A DNA stretch of 64,000 nt, taken from the NCBI RefSeq assembly GCF_018613235.1, contig NZ_JAGGQP010000007.1, positions 1-64,000 of the forward strand, in the 5' to 3' direction. Made by a program: the position numbers and the translations under genes. Source of the stretch: Bacillus sp. ISL-41. GTDB lineage: Bacteria; Bacillota; Bacilli; Bacillales; Cytobacillaceae. Position 1 is the stretch's first letter; each line of letters opens with the position of its first letter. Below, piece after piece: positions 27,305-36,262 of this stretch. The notes beneath the pieces were generated by a model. That model made no database searches, was not told where the DNA came from, and worked only from the letters and a program-made list of their open reading frames with translations.

Positions 27305-27703
27305 ATGGCCAAAAAGAAACTGCATCCCTCTGTAGAAAAGTTCAAGGAATTTGTAAAAAACCACCCAGAGCTCGTGCAGGAGGTCAGGAAGGGAAATACA
27401 ACCTGGCAGGAAATGTATGAAGATTGGTACCTGCTCGGTGATGATGATCCAAAATGGAATAAAAGCATGAATGAAAAGGATGAAAAAAGCGAAGAAAAGG
27501 AAAAGAAGACGGATTGGTTAGGGACGATAATGGGTGCTGTAAAAAATATGGATCCGGAGCAGGTGCAAGGACAAATCCATAATATAAGCCAGGCGCTTGG
27601 TGCGATTCAGGGGGTGCTTTCCCAGTTTCAGGGCAGTAAAGGAGGCCAGCAGCCATCTAAAGGTTCGGGGCCTGCACATCCTTTTTCCTTCAGGCAGGAT
27701 TAG
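27305..27703 (+). CDS. ylbD: Spore coat protein YlbD
   Basis: A 132-residue protein matching the size of B. subtilis YlbD. It begins with the family motif HPSVEKFKEFVKNHPELV, has a charged middle and a Gly/Gln-rich C-terminus (QFQGSKGGQQPSKGSG), as expected of a coat protein. I chose ATG at 27305 (GTGAGGTGAAAGCT upstream). It forms a pair with ylbE. Confidence 0.88.
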   Translation: MAKKKLHPSVEKFKEFVKNHPELVQEVRKGNTTWQEMYEDWYLLGDDDPKWNKSMNEKDEKSEEKEKKTDWLGTIMGAVKNMDPEQVQGQIHNISQALGAIQGVLSQFQGSKGGQQPSKGSGPAHPFSFRQD

Positions 27704-27717
27704 AATGGAGGCTGAAA

Positions 27718-27957
27718 ATGCGTAAAGATGTTATGGAGCAATTACGATCGAATAAAGAATTGATCGAGTTTGTCCGATCCCAGCCAAACTGGTACAGGAA
27801 GCTGAGCAGGGATCCAAGAGAAATTTATTCTGCAGAGATCGCCGCGCTGCACCATTTTGAAAAAACGATCCCGCATAAGGTTCAAAAATTCTCCAACAAT
27901 GTCCAGATGGCCTCAATGATGATGCATATGTTCTCGAGCATGAATTCCCAATCATGA
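27718..27957 (+). CDS. ylbE: YlbE-like protein
   Basis: A 79-residue protein, the same length as B. subtilis YlbE. The sequence RSQPNWYRKLSRDPREI and FEKTIPHKVQKFSNNVQMASMMMHMFSSM agrees with the YlbE family. Function is unknown; it is probably co-expressed with ylbD, 14 bases upstream, in the spore-forming mother cell. Confidence 0.88.
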   Translation: MRKDVMEQLRSNKELIEFVRSQPNWYRKLSRDPREIYSAEIAALHHFEKTIPHKVQKFSNNVQMASMMMHMFSSMNSQS

Positions 27958-27996
27958 CAAAGCTTTCTTCTGAATGAGGAAAGCTTTGATTATTTT
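27958..27996 (+). terminator. Terminator of ylbDE
   Basis: Perfect 10-bp stem CAAAGCTTTC/GAAAGCTTTG with an 11-base loop and an imperfect T-tail (ATTATTTT). Confidence 0.65.
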
Positions 27997-28091
27997 AAAG
28001 CAGGCATATGATGGCTTTCAGTTGGCCGGTCCGCAAAGTTTCGCTTTTCTGGCAGTTTCATGGTAAAATGAGGTTCGGAGGTGAGCCAGCA

Positions 28092-28535
28092 TTGTTTGCT
28101 GTTACATCAGAAAGAGTATTATTGTTGGAAGAAGCTGAACAGTTAGTCAGCATGATTTTACAATCTGATATTGCCGAGAATTATCGGGAATGTTTATATA
28201 ATGTTAAAAACAATCCGGAGACACAGAAGAAGGTTCGTGAATTTGTGGACATGAAGGAACGTTATGAAGAGGTTCAGCGTTTCGGAAAGTACCATCCTGA
28301 CTATAAGGAAGTCATGGGCAAAATCAGGATTGTGAAAAGAGAGCTGGACATGGATGAGGTAATCGCCGAATTCAAGAAAGCGGAAAATGATTTGCAAAGC
28401 CTGCTTGATGAGGTCAGCGTGATCATCGGCAGATCCGTTTCGGAGAGCGTGAAAGTTCCTACCGGGAATCCATTCTTCGAAAGCTCTTGCGGAGGCGGAT
28501 GCGGCAGCGGAGGAAGCTGTGGATGCTCTGCATAA
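28092..28535 (+). CDS. ricF: RicF (YlbF), Y-complex subunit and RNase Y regulator
   Basis: A 147-residue helical protein of the YlbF/YmcA family. With RicA (YmcA) and RicT (YaaT) it forms the Ric/Y-complex, which carries Fe-S clusters and directs RNase Y mRNA maturation, affecting sporulation, competence and biofilm. The EDVQRF-type motif appears as YEEVQRFGKYHPDYKEVMGK, and the C-terminus has the RicF-specific Cys cluster CGGGCGSGGSCGC. I chose TTG at 28092, 7 bases after GGAGGTGA, giving the usual length; the long upstream extension is not family-like. Confidence 0.93.
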   Translation: MFAVTSERVLLLEEAEQLVSMILQSDIAENYRECLYNVKNNPETQKKVREFVDMKERYEEVQRFGKYHPDYKEVMGKIRIVKRELDMDEVIAEFKKAENDLQSLLDEVSVIIGRSVSESVKVPTGNPFFESSCGGGCGSGGSCGCSA

Positions 28536-28544
28536 ATCGTTGCC

Positions 28545-28571
28545 AAAAGCATGGATTATCCATGCTTTTTT
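28545..28571 (+). terminator. Terminator of ricF
   Basis: Perfect 11-bp stem AAAAGCATGGA/TCCATGCTTTT with a 3-base loop and T-run. Confidence 0.88.
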
Positions 28572-28623
28572 CTTATAATTAAGCTTTGTTTGAGCGCGAT
28601 ACAGGGTTAAATAGGATTGATTA

Positions 28624-28653
28624 TTGAAAAAACTGGTTTTTGTATGCTAGACT
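28624..28653 (+). promoter_or_regulatory. Probable sigma-A promoter of ylbG
   Basis: TTGAAA and TAGACT separated by 18 bp, with an extended -10 TGC. An inverted repeat GTATGC/GCATAC (28642-28667) straddles the -10 and might be an operator. Confidence 0.45.
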
Positions 28654-28689
28654 AGTACAAAGCATACGTTTACCAAAGGGGAAAAGAAT

Positions 28690-28965
28690 ATGATAGGACA
28701 GAGGCAGGGAATCATCGTCTGGCTGTATTCATTAAAACAGGCCAAGATGCTCAGAAGATTTGGCAATGTTCATTTTGTCTCGAAAAAATTGAAATATGCA
28801 GTAATATATTGCAATTTGGATGAGGCAGAGTCGCTGATGGAAAAAATCAATTCATATTCGTTTGTTAAAAAGGTGGAACCTTCCTATAAACCATTCTTAA
28901 AGATGGAATTCGAAAACTCTTCCCCTGACAAAGCAAAAGAATATGATTATAAGATGGGAATATAG
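28690..28965 (+). CDS. ylbG: YlbG (DUF2129/UPF0298)
   Basis: A 91-residue protein matching B. subtilis YlbG in size and in the segments [19 protein letters not shown] and [21 protein letters not shown]. The fold is thought to be ferredoxin-like, perhaps RNA-related, but the function is unknown. It is preceded by its own promoter and followed by a terminator. Confidence 0.9.
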   Translation: MIGQRQGIIVWLYSLKQAKMLRRFGNVHFVSKKLKYAVIYCNLDEAESLMEKINSYSFVKKVEPSYKPFLKMEFENSSPDKAKEYDYKMGI

Positions 28966-28979
28966 AAGCATATAAGTAA

Positions 28980-29031
28980 AAGAGGGTGTCCAAAAAAGCT
29001 ATTCAACTTTTGGGCACCTTCTTAATTTTTA
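28980..29031 (+). terminator. Terminator of ylbG
   Basis: Imperfect 16-bp stem (AAGAGGGTGTCCAAAA paired to TTTTGGGCACCTTCTT through two G-U pairs), followed by a T-rich tail. Confidence 0.7.
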
Positions 29032-29054
29032 ATATTAGCTTGTTAAATTGGTCC

Positions 29055-29184
29055 GTTGATTTCCGTTCCAGGCGCGTCGCTTTCCGCGGGGCTAGCGCTG
29101 AGCCTCCTCATCGCTTCGCTCTTGCGGGGTCTCATCTGGCCAGCTGATCCCGCAGGAGTCTTCGCGCCTTCCACTCCAATCAAC
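29055..29184. repeat. REP-like 130-bp intergenic palindromic element
   Basis: Ends GTTGATT and AATCAAC with matching GGCGCG/CGCGCC about 15 bases inside form a 22-bp imperfect terminal inverted repeat. The G/C-rich interior contains CCGCGGGG and CTTGCGGGG. I recognise this composition from repeated intergenic elements of many Bacillaceae; I cannot count copies here. It encodes nothing. Confidence 0.65.
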
Positions 29185-29243
29185 TCCTGTTTAATATTAA
29201 TTTTAGAAATGTAAATAATTAAAAGAATCCCCTTTTTATTTCT

Positions 29244-29633
29244 CTACTGCAGCGGCGGAATGTAGTGGTTCAGCCTTAAAATGCCAATGAGGTGTTGATA
29301 GTATAATTCTTTTTCGGCGAACATCGTCGATGGCTTGGCATCAAATTCAATGATGGTTTTGCCCAGGTCAGCAGCCATTTCTGCAAACATGTCAAAGCGT
29401 TTGTTTTTAAGGACATGGGGGTTTGGGATGCCTTCCCTGCAGACATATAGTGGCTGGAATTTCCCAGGGTTTGTTGGCTTTAGTACAACGACAAGGGAGC
29501 TTACATCTTTTTCGTTTATTTTTGTATGGATCGCCATCAAATGCATCAATCGATGCTGGTTTGCCCTGGCAGTTTCTATTAATTCGTAAAGATCTGAATA
29601 TCCTTCACCAAGCTCAATAAAACGCTGAATCAA
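29244..29633 (-). CDS. Conserved protein of unknown function
   Basis: A 129-residue soluble protein with no recognisable motif. It begins MIQRFIELGEGYSDLYELIE and has a strand-rich centre (SSLVVVLKPTNPGKFQPLYVCREGI). Similar small proteins near rsmD in Bacillaceae have sometimes been labelled methylthioribose kinase, but the real kinase is three times longer, so that label should not be used. On the minus strand, flanked by repeat elements on both sides. Confidence 0.72.
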   Translation of the reverse strand: MIQRFIELGEGYSDLYELIETARANQHRLMHLMAIHTKINEKDVSSLVVVLKPTNPGKFQPLYVCREGIPNPHVLKNKRFDMFAEMAADLGKTIIEFDAKPSTMFAEKELYYQHLIGILRLNHYIPPLQ

Positions 29634-29720
29634 TCTGAATTACCCCTTCCAACTTATCATTCCATCATACTTTACCATTTGTGAACAGAAAATTGAAGCG
29701 TTTGTCAGACTTGATCCTTT

Positions 29721-29921
29721 TTAAAAAAGGCTGTTTTCGTAAAGAAAGTTGTTAAAATCTTAAAGCCGATTTTAACGTGATAAAAAGCCATTTTGTAGTT
29801 CGGAATTTAGTGTGCAAGTTCTTTTCTCATATTATGCTTTAATGTTATGAAGAAACATGGGTCATTCAAGCCTATTTTGTAGTCAATAGCAACAAAGTTT
29901 GAGAAAAGAGCCTTAAAAAAG
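29721..29921. mobile_element. MITE-like element, copy 1
   Basis: About 200 bp with terminal inverted repeats: left AAAAAAGGCTGTTTTCG, right end GAAAAGAGCCTTAAAAAAG, plus subterminal GTTGTT and AACAAAG. The same ends bound another element at 60296-60482, while the interiors differ. No transposase is encoded. This fits a non-autonomous miniature element. It occupies most of the gene-free interval 29634-29992. Confidence 0.6.
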
Positions 29922-29992
29922 TGAAAACTTTGTCTTACGCTCCTCCGTTGTTTTTGCTATTTTAATAGTAGTAGAGAGTGGGGAGTAAAACA

Positions 29993-31384
29993 ATGAAAAA
30001 GGTGTCTATCCTGATGATCTCAGGATTATTCATAGTTATTTGCACAGCTGTTCTATGGCAATGGAATACATTTTCGGAAGAGAGAGGCAGACCAGTTGAA
30101 CGAAAGGAAGAAGCCTCTATCGTTGCTTCGGTGAGGGTGGAGTCGAACCAGCTTCTAGTAAAGCAGATTTTTCATGGTTTGGAGTCGAACCGGCAATACC
30201 AGGCCGTCATTCCGGCACAGGCTGCCGAGGTTAAATGCACCGATGCAGAAGAGAAGCCCTGTGGGGATGGATTTTTGCCAAAAGGAGAAAAGCTTCAGTT
30301 TGAGTACATTTTAAAAACTGGTCCTGGGCTTTCGCTTCTTTTGAATGATTGGATGATTGTACTGAAGGAAGCAGCGGTCAACAAGACGAGAATTGAGATA
30401 ATAGACCAATATAACAGAAAAGGGACATGGGCTGCCGGGCTCCCATTGAAGGGCTTTAAGCAAACGGAATTACTGCGCTATTATGTGTTTGAAGGGGTTC
30501 AATCAACTCCTTCGCTATATTGGCAGGAAAAGCCCCTTTTTAAACTAAATGGACAAAAGGGTGTCAATTATTATATCAGTAAGAAGGAACAGATCATTTA
30601 CGAATTTGACAGTCTTGGAACCTTTTCCGACAATCATTTATCTGTAGTCATTACAGAGGGTCAAAGGGCGATCCATGGAACCGGGCTCTTGCTGGTTGGA
30701 AACATGCTGACCGACAAGGAAATTGAGCGACAATTGGCAACGGCCTTCCTGGCTTCCAAGTTTGGATCAGCCAGGGGAAAAGAAGGATGGACTATTGAGG
30801 CGCTCACGTCACTGGTTACAAAACAGGAACCCGAAAGTGCCAAAAGCAAAGCGATGGTCAGAGAACTGGCGAAGGCTTTGACAGCGGAAGAAACCGCTGC
30901 ATTTATCACCTATTTTTCAAAAGAGAGACATCTTGATGTCAGCTCGCTCGATGAGTATTTGTCATTAATCAAAGGGATGAACACAAAGTTCTTCTTAGAA
31001 AACAGCCAAAAAGGTCAAGCAGGATTTCCAATGCTTTTCACAGACGCAAGGAGCGTCATCGTGAATGGAAATCAAAAGGATGAACTGGAGGTTGTGATCA
31101 GAGGCGGGGAGCAACTATTTCCATTAGTGCCGACCATGGCTGCTCTAGGGTATAAAGCAAAAATAGGAACAGATTTTGAGGTAGTGGAACTCTCATCTGA
31201 CAGCAGCCAATATTCCTTCAACCTAAAGAATAAAACATTCATTCTAGATGGCCAAAGCTTCGGGCTTCTTGAAAATCCATTCCAGTACCTGAATGGAGAG
31301 TGGTACCTGGAAAAGCGCTGGCTTCATGCGATCTTCAAGGTGCGAATTTCGGAAAGTGATGAAAGGATATTTCTTGAAGTATAA
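29993..31384 (+). CDS. Membrane-anchored extracytoplasmic protein with stalk-like C-terminus
   Basis: A 463-residue protein with an N-terminal signal anchor (ILMISGLFIVICTAVLW). The C-terminal 110 residues (PLVPTMAALGYKAKIGTD..., SFNLKNKTFILDGQ, a final RWLHAIFKV) resemble copper amine oxidase N-terminal (stalk) domains, which bind cell wall in Bacillus. The middle region has no recognised domain. I chose ATG at 29993 with GGGGAG upstream, over the earlier in-frame start. Not present in the B. subtilis ylbG-ylbH interval. Function is unknown. Confidence 0.7.
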   Translation: MKKVSILMISGLFIVICTAVLWQWNTFSEERGRPVERKEEASIVASVRVESNQLLVKQIFHGLESNRQYQAVIPAQAAEVKCTDAEEKPCGDGFLPKGEKLQFEYILKTGPGLSLLLNDWMIVLKEAAVNKTRIEIIDQYNRKGTWAAGLPLKGFKQTELLRYYVFEGVQSTPSLYWQEKPLFKLNGQKGVNYYISKKEQIIYEFDSLGTFSDNHLSVVITEGQRAIHGTGLLLVGNMLTDKEIERQLATAFLASKFGSARGKEGWTIEALTSLVTKQEPESAKSKAMVRELAKALTAEETAAFITYFSKERHLDVSSLDEYLSLIKGMNTKFFLENSQKGQAGFPMLFTDARSVIVNGNQKDELEVVIRGGEQLFPLVPTMAALGYKAKIGTDFEVVELSSDSSQYSFNLKNKTFILDGQSFGLLENPFQYLNGEWYLEKRWLHAIFKVRISESDERIFLEV

Positions 31385-31414
31385 TTATTTGCAGCCTTTT
31401 TTAAGGCAAAAAAA

Positions 31415-31565
31415 AAGCCCTGCAGTTTCTGCAGGGTCCTTCTATATCCTGTCAACAGGATAGAAGGCAAAGGGAGAGGAGAAACCGGAGGAAGAACTTA
31501 TGGGGAAACGTAAGTCTTCTCCGCGGTTGGCAACAACATCCTCAAATTGATGTTGTTAATCATCA
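31415..31565 (+). ncRNA. Candidate ylbH leader RNA upstream of rsmD
   Basis: A chain of hairpins upstream of rsmD (ylbH): CCCTGCAG/CTGCAGGG (31418-31436), a bulged stem CTTCTA-ATCCTGT/ACAGGATAGAAG (about 31438-31467), a long imperfect stem from AACCGGAGGAAG to CTTCTCCGCGGTT (about 31480-31530), and AACAACATC/GATGTTGTT (31530-31557). Structured RNA upstream of ylbH (the ylbH leader) has been catalogued in Bacillus from comparative genomics; I match by location and structure. A poly-A run before the first hairpin would make it a minus-strand terminator as well. Limits are approximate. Confidence 0.62.
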
Positions 31566-31681
31566 TTATTTCCACATTAGGAAGGGATATACACTTATTT
31601 GGTTAATTTTTTATATGTGTGGTAGGATAAGGGAGTAATTTACATAAGTGAAAATGCTTAAATGATTGAGGAGTATAAAAT

Positions 31682-32254
31682 ATGAGAGTTGTATCAGGTG
31701 ATTTGAAGGGCCGCGTTTTGAAAGCGGTACCCGGAACGTCCACAAGGCCTACTACTGATAAAGTGAAGGAATCGCTGTTCAATATGATCGGGCCTTATTT
31801 TACAGGAGGATTGGGCCTGGATTTATTCGCTGGAAGCGGCGGGCTTGGAATTGAAGCTCTAAGCAGGGGCCTGGATAAAGTTATTTTTGTCGACCGTGAA
31901 GGCAAGGCAATACATATCATCAATGAAAACCTTAAATCCTGCGGTTTGGAAGAAAAGGCAGAAGTATACCGAAATGATGCTGTCAGGGCTTTGAAGGCCA
32001 TTCAAAAAAGAGACCTAAAGTTCGATTATATATTCTTGGATCCGCCATATAAAAAACAGCAGCTGGTCAAGCTGCTGGAATTGATTGAAAAAGAAAGGCT
32101 TATTCATCATGATGGGTTGATCGTCTGCGAGCATGCTTCTGATATCACCTTGCCAGATAAGGTAGGGGTGCTTGTACAGTCAAGATGCGAAAAATATGGA
32201 ATTATCGGAATAACTCTTTATAAAGTCGATGCAGATGTTGAGGGGGAAATTTAA
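31682..32254 (+). CDS. rsmD: 16S rRNA (guanine966-N2)-methyltransferase RsmD
   Basis: A 190-residue SAM-dependent methyltransferase that modifies G966 (E. coli numbering) of 16S rRNA. The SAM loop is DLFAGSGGLGIEALSRG (about 42-58) and the catalytic DPPY follows near 121-124. Equivalent to B. subtilis YlbH. The ATG follows GAGGAGTATAAAAT. The stop codon is immediately followed by the coaD GTG, so the two genes are coupled, and the pair is preceded by the candidate ylbH leader RNA. Confidence 0.96.
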   Translation: MRVVSGDLKGRVLKAVPGTSTRPTTDKVKESLFNMIGPYFTGGLGLDLFAGSGGLGIEALSRGLDKVIFVDREGKAIHIINENLKSCGLEEKAEVYRNDAVRALKAIQKRDLKFDYIFLDPPYKKQQLVKLLELIEKERLIHHDGLIVCEHASDITLPDKVGVLVQSRCEKYGIIGITLYKVDADVEGEI

Positions 32255-32765
<511 letters not shown>

Positions 32766-32776
<11 letters not shown>

Positions 32777-33989
32777 TTAAAATGCGATTTCCAAGTAACC
32801 AGACATAAACGAGTAAACTGGCGATCGTAATCAAAGGTCCTGCCGTGACGAGCATATGATGTGCGTCTGCCAGGCGGCTGCCTTCCGAAGTTAGGTATTC
32901 CATTACCGGCAGGGCATTCGATGGCTGGCCATCCTCAAAGTAGCGCTCATAAACCGGCTTCCATAAAATGAATGCATAGAATGCCGCAAAGAACCCATGA
33001 AGGATTCTTGCAAAGAAGAAAGGCTGGAAGCGTATGTCTGTCTGGGCAAGAATACTGGCAACCTGAGCCTGGACACTAAACCCGCTGAATGCAAGAATGA
33101 AGCTGGTTATAACTGCCTGATGCATCAAAGTGGCTTCCTGGATCTGGCTGGTCATCTGGCTGCCGAGAGTGATTTCGAATAGGCCTGAAATGAATGGAAG
33201 GCTCAAACTTTCTGTCATGCCAAGCATCACAAGCAGCATTTCAAGGAATTCAGCCAGGAATGCGGTGATGTGAAGATGGAATAATAGTTTATTAATAACC
33301 GAGAATAAGATAATGAATCCGCCAATCATCAACAACGTCTGAATCGAGGACGTCACAGCGTCACCCAGCAGTTTTCCTATCGGGCGATTGTCTTTTATCC
33401 TTGTCCTGTGCAAAGCGGCAAATGCATCCCTGATCGTAAGGTTTCTTTCCTTTTCCTTTGTGCTATTTTCTTCGTTCCTGCCGTAGAACCTCATTACCAA
33501 CCCTACACTGATGTTTCCCAGGTAGTGGGCCAGTGCCAGAATAACACCGAGCTGGACATTATAAAAGAACCCAACTGATACTGCACCAAAAATGAATAGC
33601 GGGTTAGATGAATTTGTAAAAGATACTAGTCTTTCTGCCTCGATTTTTGACAGCTGCCCTTCCTGGCGCATTCTGGCCGTCAGCTTTGCACCGGCAGGAA
33701 AGCCGGAAGCCATGCCCATCGCCCAGACAAAACCGCCAACACCTGGTACCTTGAACAGTGGCCTCATCAGAGGTTCCAGCAAAACACCAATAAAACGAAC
33801 GACACCAAATCCAATCAGCATTTCGGAAACGATGAAAAAAGGAAGGAGTGAGGGAAAGACAATTTCCCACCACATATTCAAGCCTCTAATCGATGCATCA
33901 AAGGATTGCTGGGGAAAAGAAATGAGTGAAGCAGCCAGTAAAGTGACGGAGGCTGCAAGGAAAAGTGTTTTCATTCTTGATTTTAGCAC
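32766..33989 (-). CDS. ylbJ: Sporulation integral membrane protein YlbJ
   Basis: A 407-residue polytopic membrane protein of the nucleoside-recognition (Gate) type family. The N-terminal helix is followed by LNMWWEIVFPSLLPFFIVSEM and the GFVWAMGMASGFPAGAKLTA repeat, typical of YlbJ/SpoIIIJ-adjacent sporulation proteins. In B. subtilis ylbJ is a mother-cell gene needed for spore cortex formation. The start is GTG at 33989, 7 bases after AAGGAGG. Confidence 0.92.
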
Positions 33990-34407
33990 CTAAAATCCTC
34001 CTTCCTGCGGTCTTGCTGTGAAACTGTATGAATCAATGGTAAAATAGAAGGAAACTCACCAGAGGGATCGTTTTCCATTCAAGATCCGAGTATATGTTCT
34101 TATTGACCGAATGCAGTAGTCGTTCAAGCTTGTTATATCTTTTTGAAAGCTGGCAGTATTCGCGTTGTTTCTTATTTTTAGGATTCTTATATGTATCGGG
34201 CTGTGTTTAAATGAGGCCGCATACTGGAGATTCATTTATATTTTGTTGTCACAGCAAAAAAGTTTGCGGAATAGAGCCGGAAAAATACATAAACAATGAT
34301 TAGTTGTCAGCCTTGTCCTCATATAAATCAATATACTCGCTGAACTCCAAATTAGACCAAGTTTAGTCTGTATCGAAAAATTCATGGTTTTAAGGGAGGA
34401 AAAAGCT
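33990..34407. other. Divergent intergenic region ylbJ/ylbK
   Basis: About 418 bases without a believable gene. The 34100-34250 part is A/T-rich. No strong sigma-A promoter was recognised; sporulation-type promoters are hard to call by eye. Confidence 0.4.
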
Positions 34408-35199
34408 TTGGCAAGTCCAAAGATCGGTTTAGCTCTTGGATCAGGTGGAGCACGGGGATTTGCCCATCTGGGTGTCATAAAAGTATTAAGAGATGAAGGC
34501 ATCCCAATCGATTTGATTGCCGGGAGCAGTATGGGTGCACTAGTGGCTTCATTTTACGGTGCGGGCCTTGACGTCGACCGGCTTTATAAACTATCGCGTG
34601 TATTCAAGCGGAAGTATTATCTCGATTTTACGGTCCCTAAAATGGGATTTATCGCCGGCAAAAGGGTGAAGGAGCTTATCAGGATTTTCACCCATGGCAA
34701 AATGATCGAGGAGCTGGATATCCCAATTGGCATTGTTGCAACAGACCTGATGTCAGGGGAGAAGGTCGTCTTTAAAAAAGGACCTGTGGCGGAAGCTGTA
34801 AGGGCAAGCATCGCAATCCCGGGCATTTTTGTTCCGGAAAAGCTGGACGGAAGATTGTTCGTTGATGGCGGAGTTGTTGACCGGATCCCTGTTTCTGTCG
34901 CTAAGGAGATGGGAGCAGATATTGTGATCGCAGTGGATGTATCCAGCGTGAAGATCAACGAGGATGTTACCTCAATTTTCGATGTCATCATGCAGAGTAT
35001 TGATATCATGCAAATGGAGCTAGTCGCCAATCGAGAGGTCGCGTCGGATGTAATGCTCAGGCCGCCTGTTGAAATGTTTAATTCAAAAGCATTCACTAAT
35101 ATTGATGAAATCATCGCAATCGGTGAAGAAGAAGCTAAAAAGCACATCGATAAGATAAGAAAGTGCATTGAACAATGGAAGGAGCCACAAACAGAATGA
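34408..35199 (+). CDS. ylbK: Patatin-like phospholipase YlbK
   Basis: A 263-residue patatin/RssA-family serine hydrolase, predicted phospholipase or lysophospholipase. The oxyanion loop GSGGARGFAHLG (about 10-21), the nucleophile motif GSSMG (about 38-42) and the catalytic Asp motif FVDGGVVDRIP (about 151-161) are all present, so the dyad is intact. I chose TTG at 34408, with GGGAGGAAAAAG upstream. Its stop codon overlaps the ylbL start (ATGA). Confidence 0.93.
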   Translation: MASPKIGLALGSGGARGFAHLGVIKVLRDEGIPIDLIAGSSMGALVASFYGAGLDVDRLYKLSRVFKRKYYLDFTVPKMGFIAGKRVKELIRIFTHGKMIEELDIPIGIVATDLMSGEKVVFKKGPVAEAVRASIAIPGIFVPEKLDGRLFVDGGVVDRIPVSVAKEMGADIVIAVDVSSVKINEDVTSIFDVIMQSIDIMQMELVANREVASDVMLRPPVEMFNSKAFTNIDEIIAIGEEEAKKHIDKIRKCIEQWKEPQTE

Positions 35200-36221
35200 G
35201 CAGAAAAAAGTCTATAGGTCTGTCTATATTGGCAGCTATATTAATAATGGCTAGCGCTCTTTTTTACTTGCCTTACTATGTTACAAAACCGGGAATGGCA
35301 AAGGAGCTGGAACCGATTGTCGAGGTTGAAGACGGTTATGATGAAGAAGGAAGTTTCATGCTGACGACAGTCAGGATGGGAAGAGCGAATATATATGCCT
35401 ATGTCATTGCCAAGCTGAGCAAATATCAGGAAATCTTTCCAGTAGAAGATATAAGGGCGGAGAATGAATCGGATGAAGAATATAATATTCGCCAGCTGCA
35501 CATGATGGATAACTCGAAGACATCGGCAATTGAGGTCGCCTATAAAAAAGCAGGAAAATCAGTAGGCTACAACTATAAAGGAGTTTATGTATTAAGGATA
35601 ATGGATGGAATGCCTGCTGAAGGCAAGCTCATGCCTGGCGATCTGGTTTTCAAGGTCGATGGGAATGAATTTGAATCATCTGATGAGTTCATTGATTATG
35701 TTAGTTCAAAAAAGCCAGGGGATACGGTCGAGCTTTCCTATAAGCGGAATGGGAAAACAAATTCAGTGAAAATTCCACTAAAGGCACTGGATGATGGCAG
35801 CAATCGACCGGTAGTAGGGATCCAGCTGGTGGATGACAAAGAAATTGACGTTGAGCCTGAAGTAACAGTACAATCGGAGGAAATCGGCGGACCTTCGGCT
35901 GGACTTATGTTTTCTTTGGAAATCTACAACCAATTGACAGAGGAAGATTTGACAAAAGGATATGAAATAGCTGGTACAGGCACAATGAGTCCCGACGGAA
36001 CGGTAGGAAGAATCGGGGGAATCCAGCAGAAAGTAGTAGCTGCAGATAAGGCAGGTGCAGAAATCTTCTTTGCTCCGTTTGAAAAAGGTGCAAAGGGATC
36101 GAACTACGAAGAAGCACTTATAGCGGCTGAAGATATTGATACAAAAATGAGAATAGTTCCTGTGGATACTTTCGATGAAGCTGTATCCTATCTGGAAAAT
36201 TTAAAAGAAAAATCAAGCTGA
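35196..36221 (+). CDS. ylbL: PDZ domain-containing Lon-like protease YlbL/SepM
   Basis: A membrane-anchored serine protease, 341 residues, the same length as B. subtilis YlbL. Order: one N-terminal helix (about 8-27), PDZ domain (about 115-200, containing GVYVLRIMDGMPAEGKLMPGD), and a C-terminal Lon-type (S16) domain with catalytic Ser in GGPSAGL (about 233-239) and Lys in the IQQKVVAA segment (about 276). In B. subtilis it cleaves the DNA-damage checkpoint protein YneA. The start overlaps ylbK by 4 bases. Confidence 0.93.
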   Translation: MSRKKSIGLSILAAILIMASALFYLPYYVTKPGMAKELEPIVEVEDGYDEEGSFMLTTVRMGRANIYAYVIAKLSKYQEIFPVEDIRAENESDEEYNIRQLHMMDNSKTSAIEVAYKKAGKSVGYNYKGVYVLRIMDGMPAEGKLMPGDLVFKVDGNEFESSDEFIDYVSSKKPGDTVELSYKRNGKTNSVKIPLKALDDGSNRPVVGIQLVDDKEIDVEPEVTVQSEEIGGPSAGLMFSLEIYNQLTEEDLTKGYEIAGTGTMSPDGTVGRIGGIQQKVVAADKAGAEIFFAPFEKGAKGSNYEEALIAAEDIDTKMRIVPVDTFDEAVSYLENLKEKSS

Positions 36222-36240
36222 AGCCAGCTTGATTTTTTTT
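36208..36240. terminator. Bidirectional terminator ylbL/tmcAL
   Basis: Perfect 13-bp stem AAAAATCAAGCTG/CAGCTTGATTTTT with a 4-base loop and T-run, overlapping the ylbL stop. Confidence 0.88.
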
Positions 36241-36262
36241 ATCTGAAAGATTTCATTAAGGT

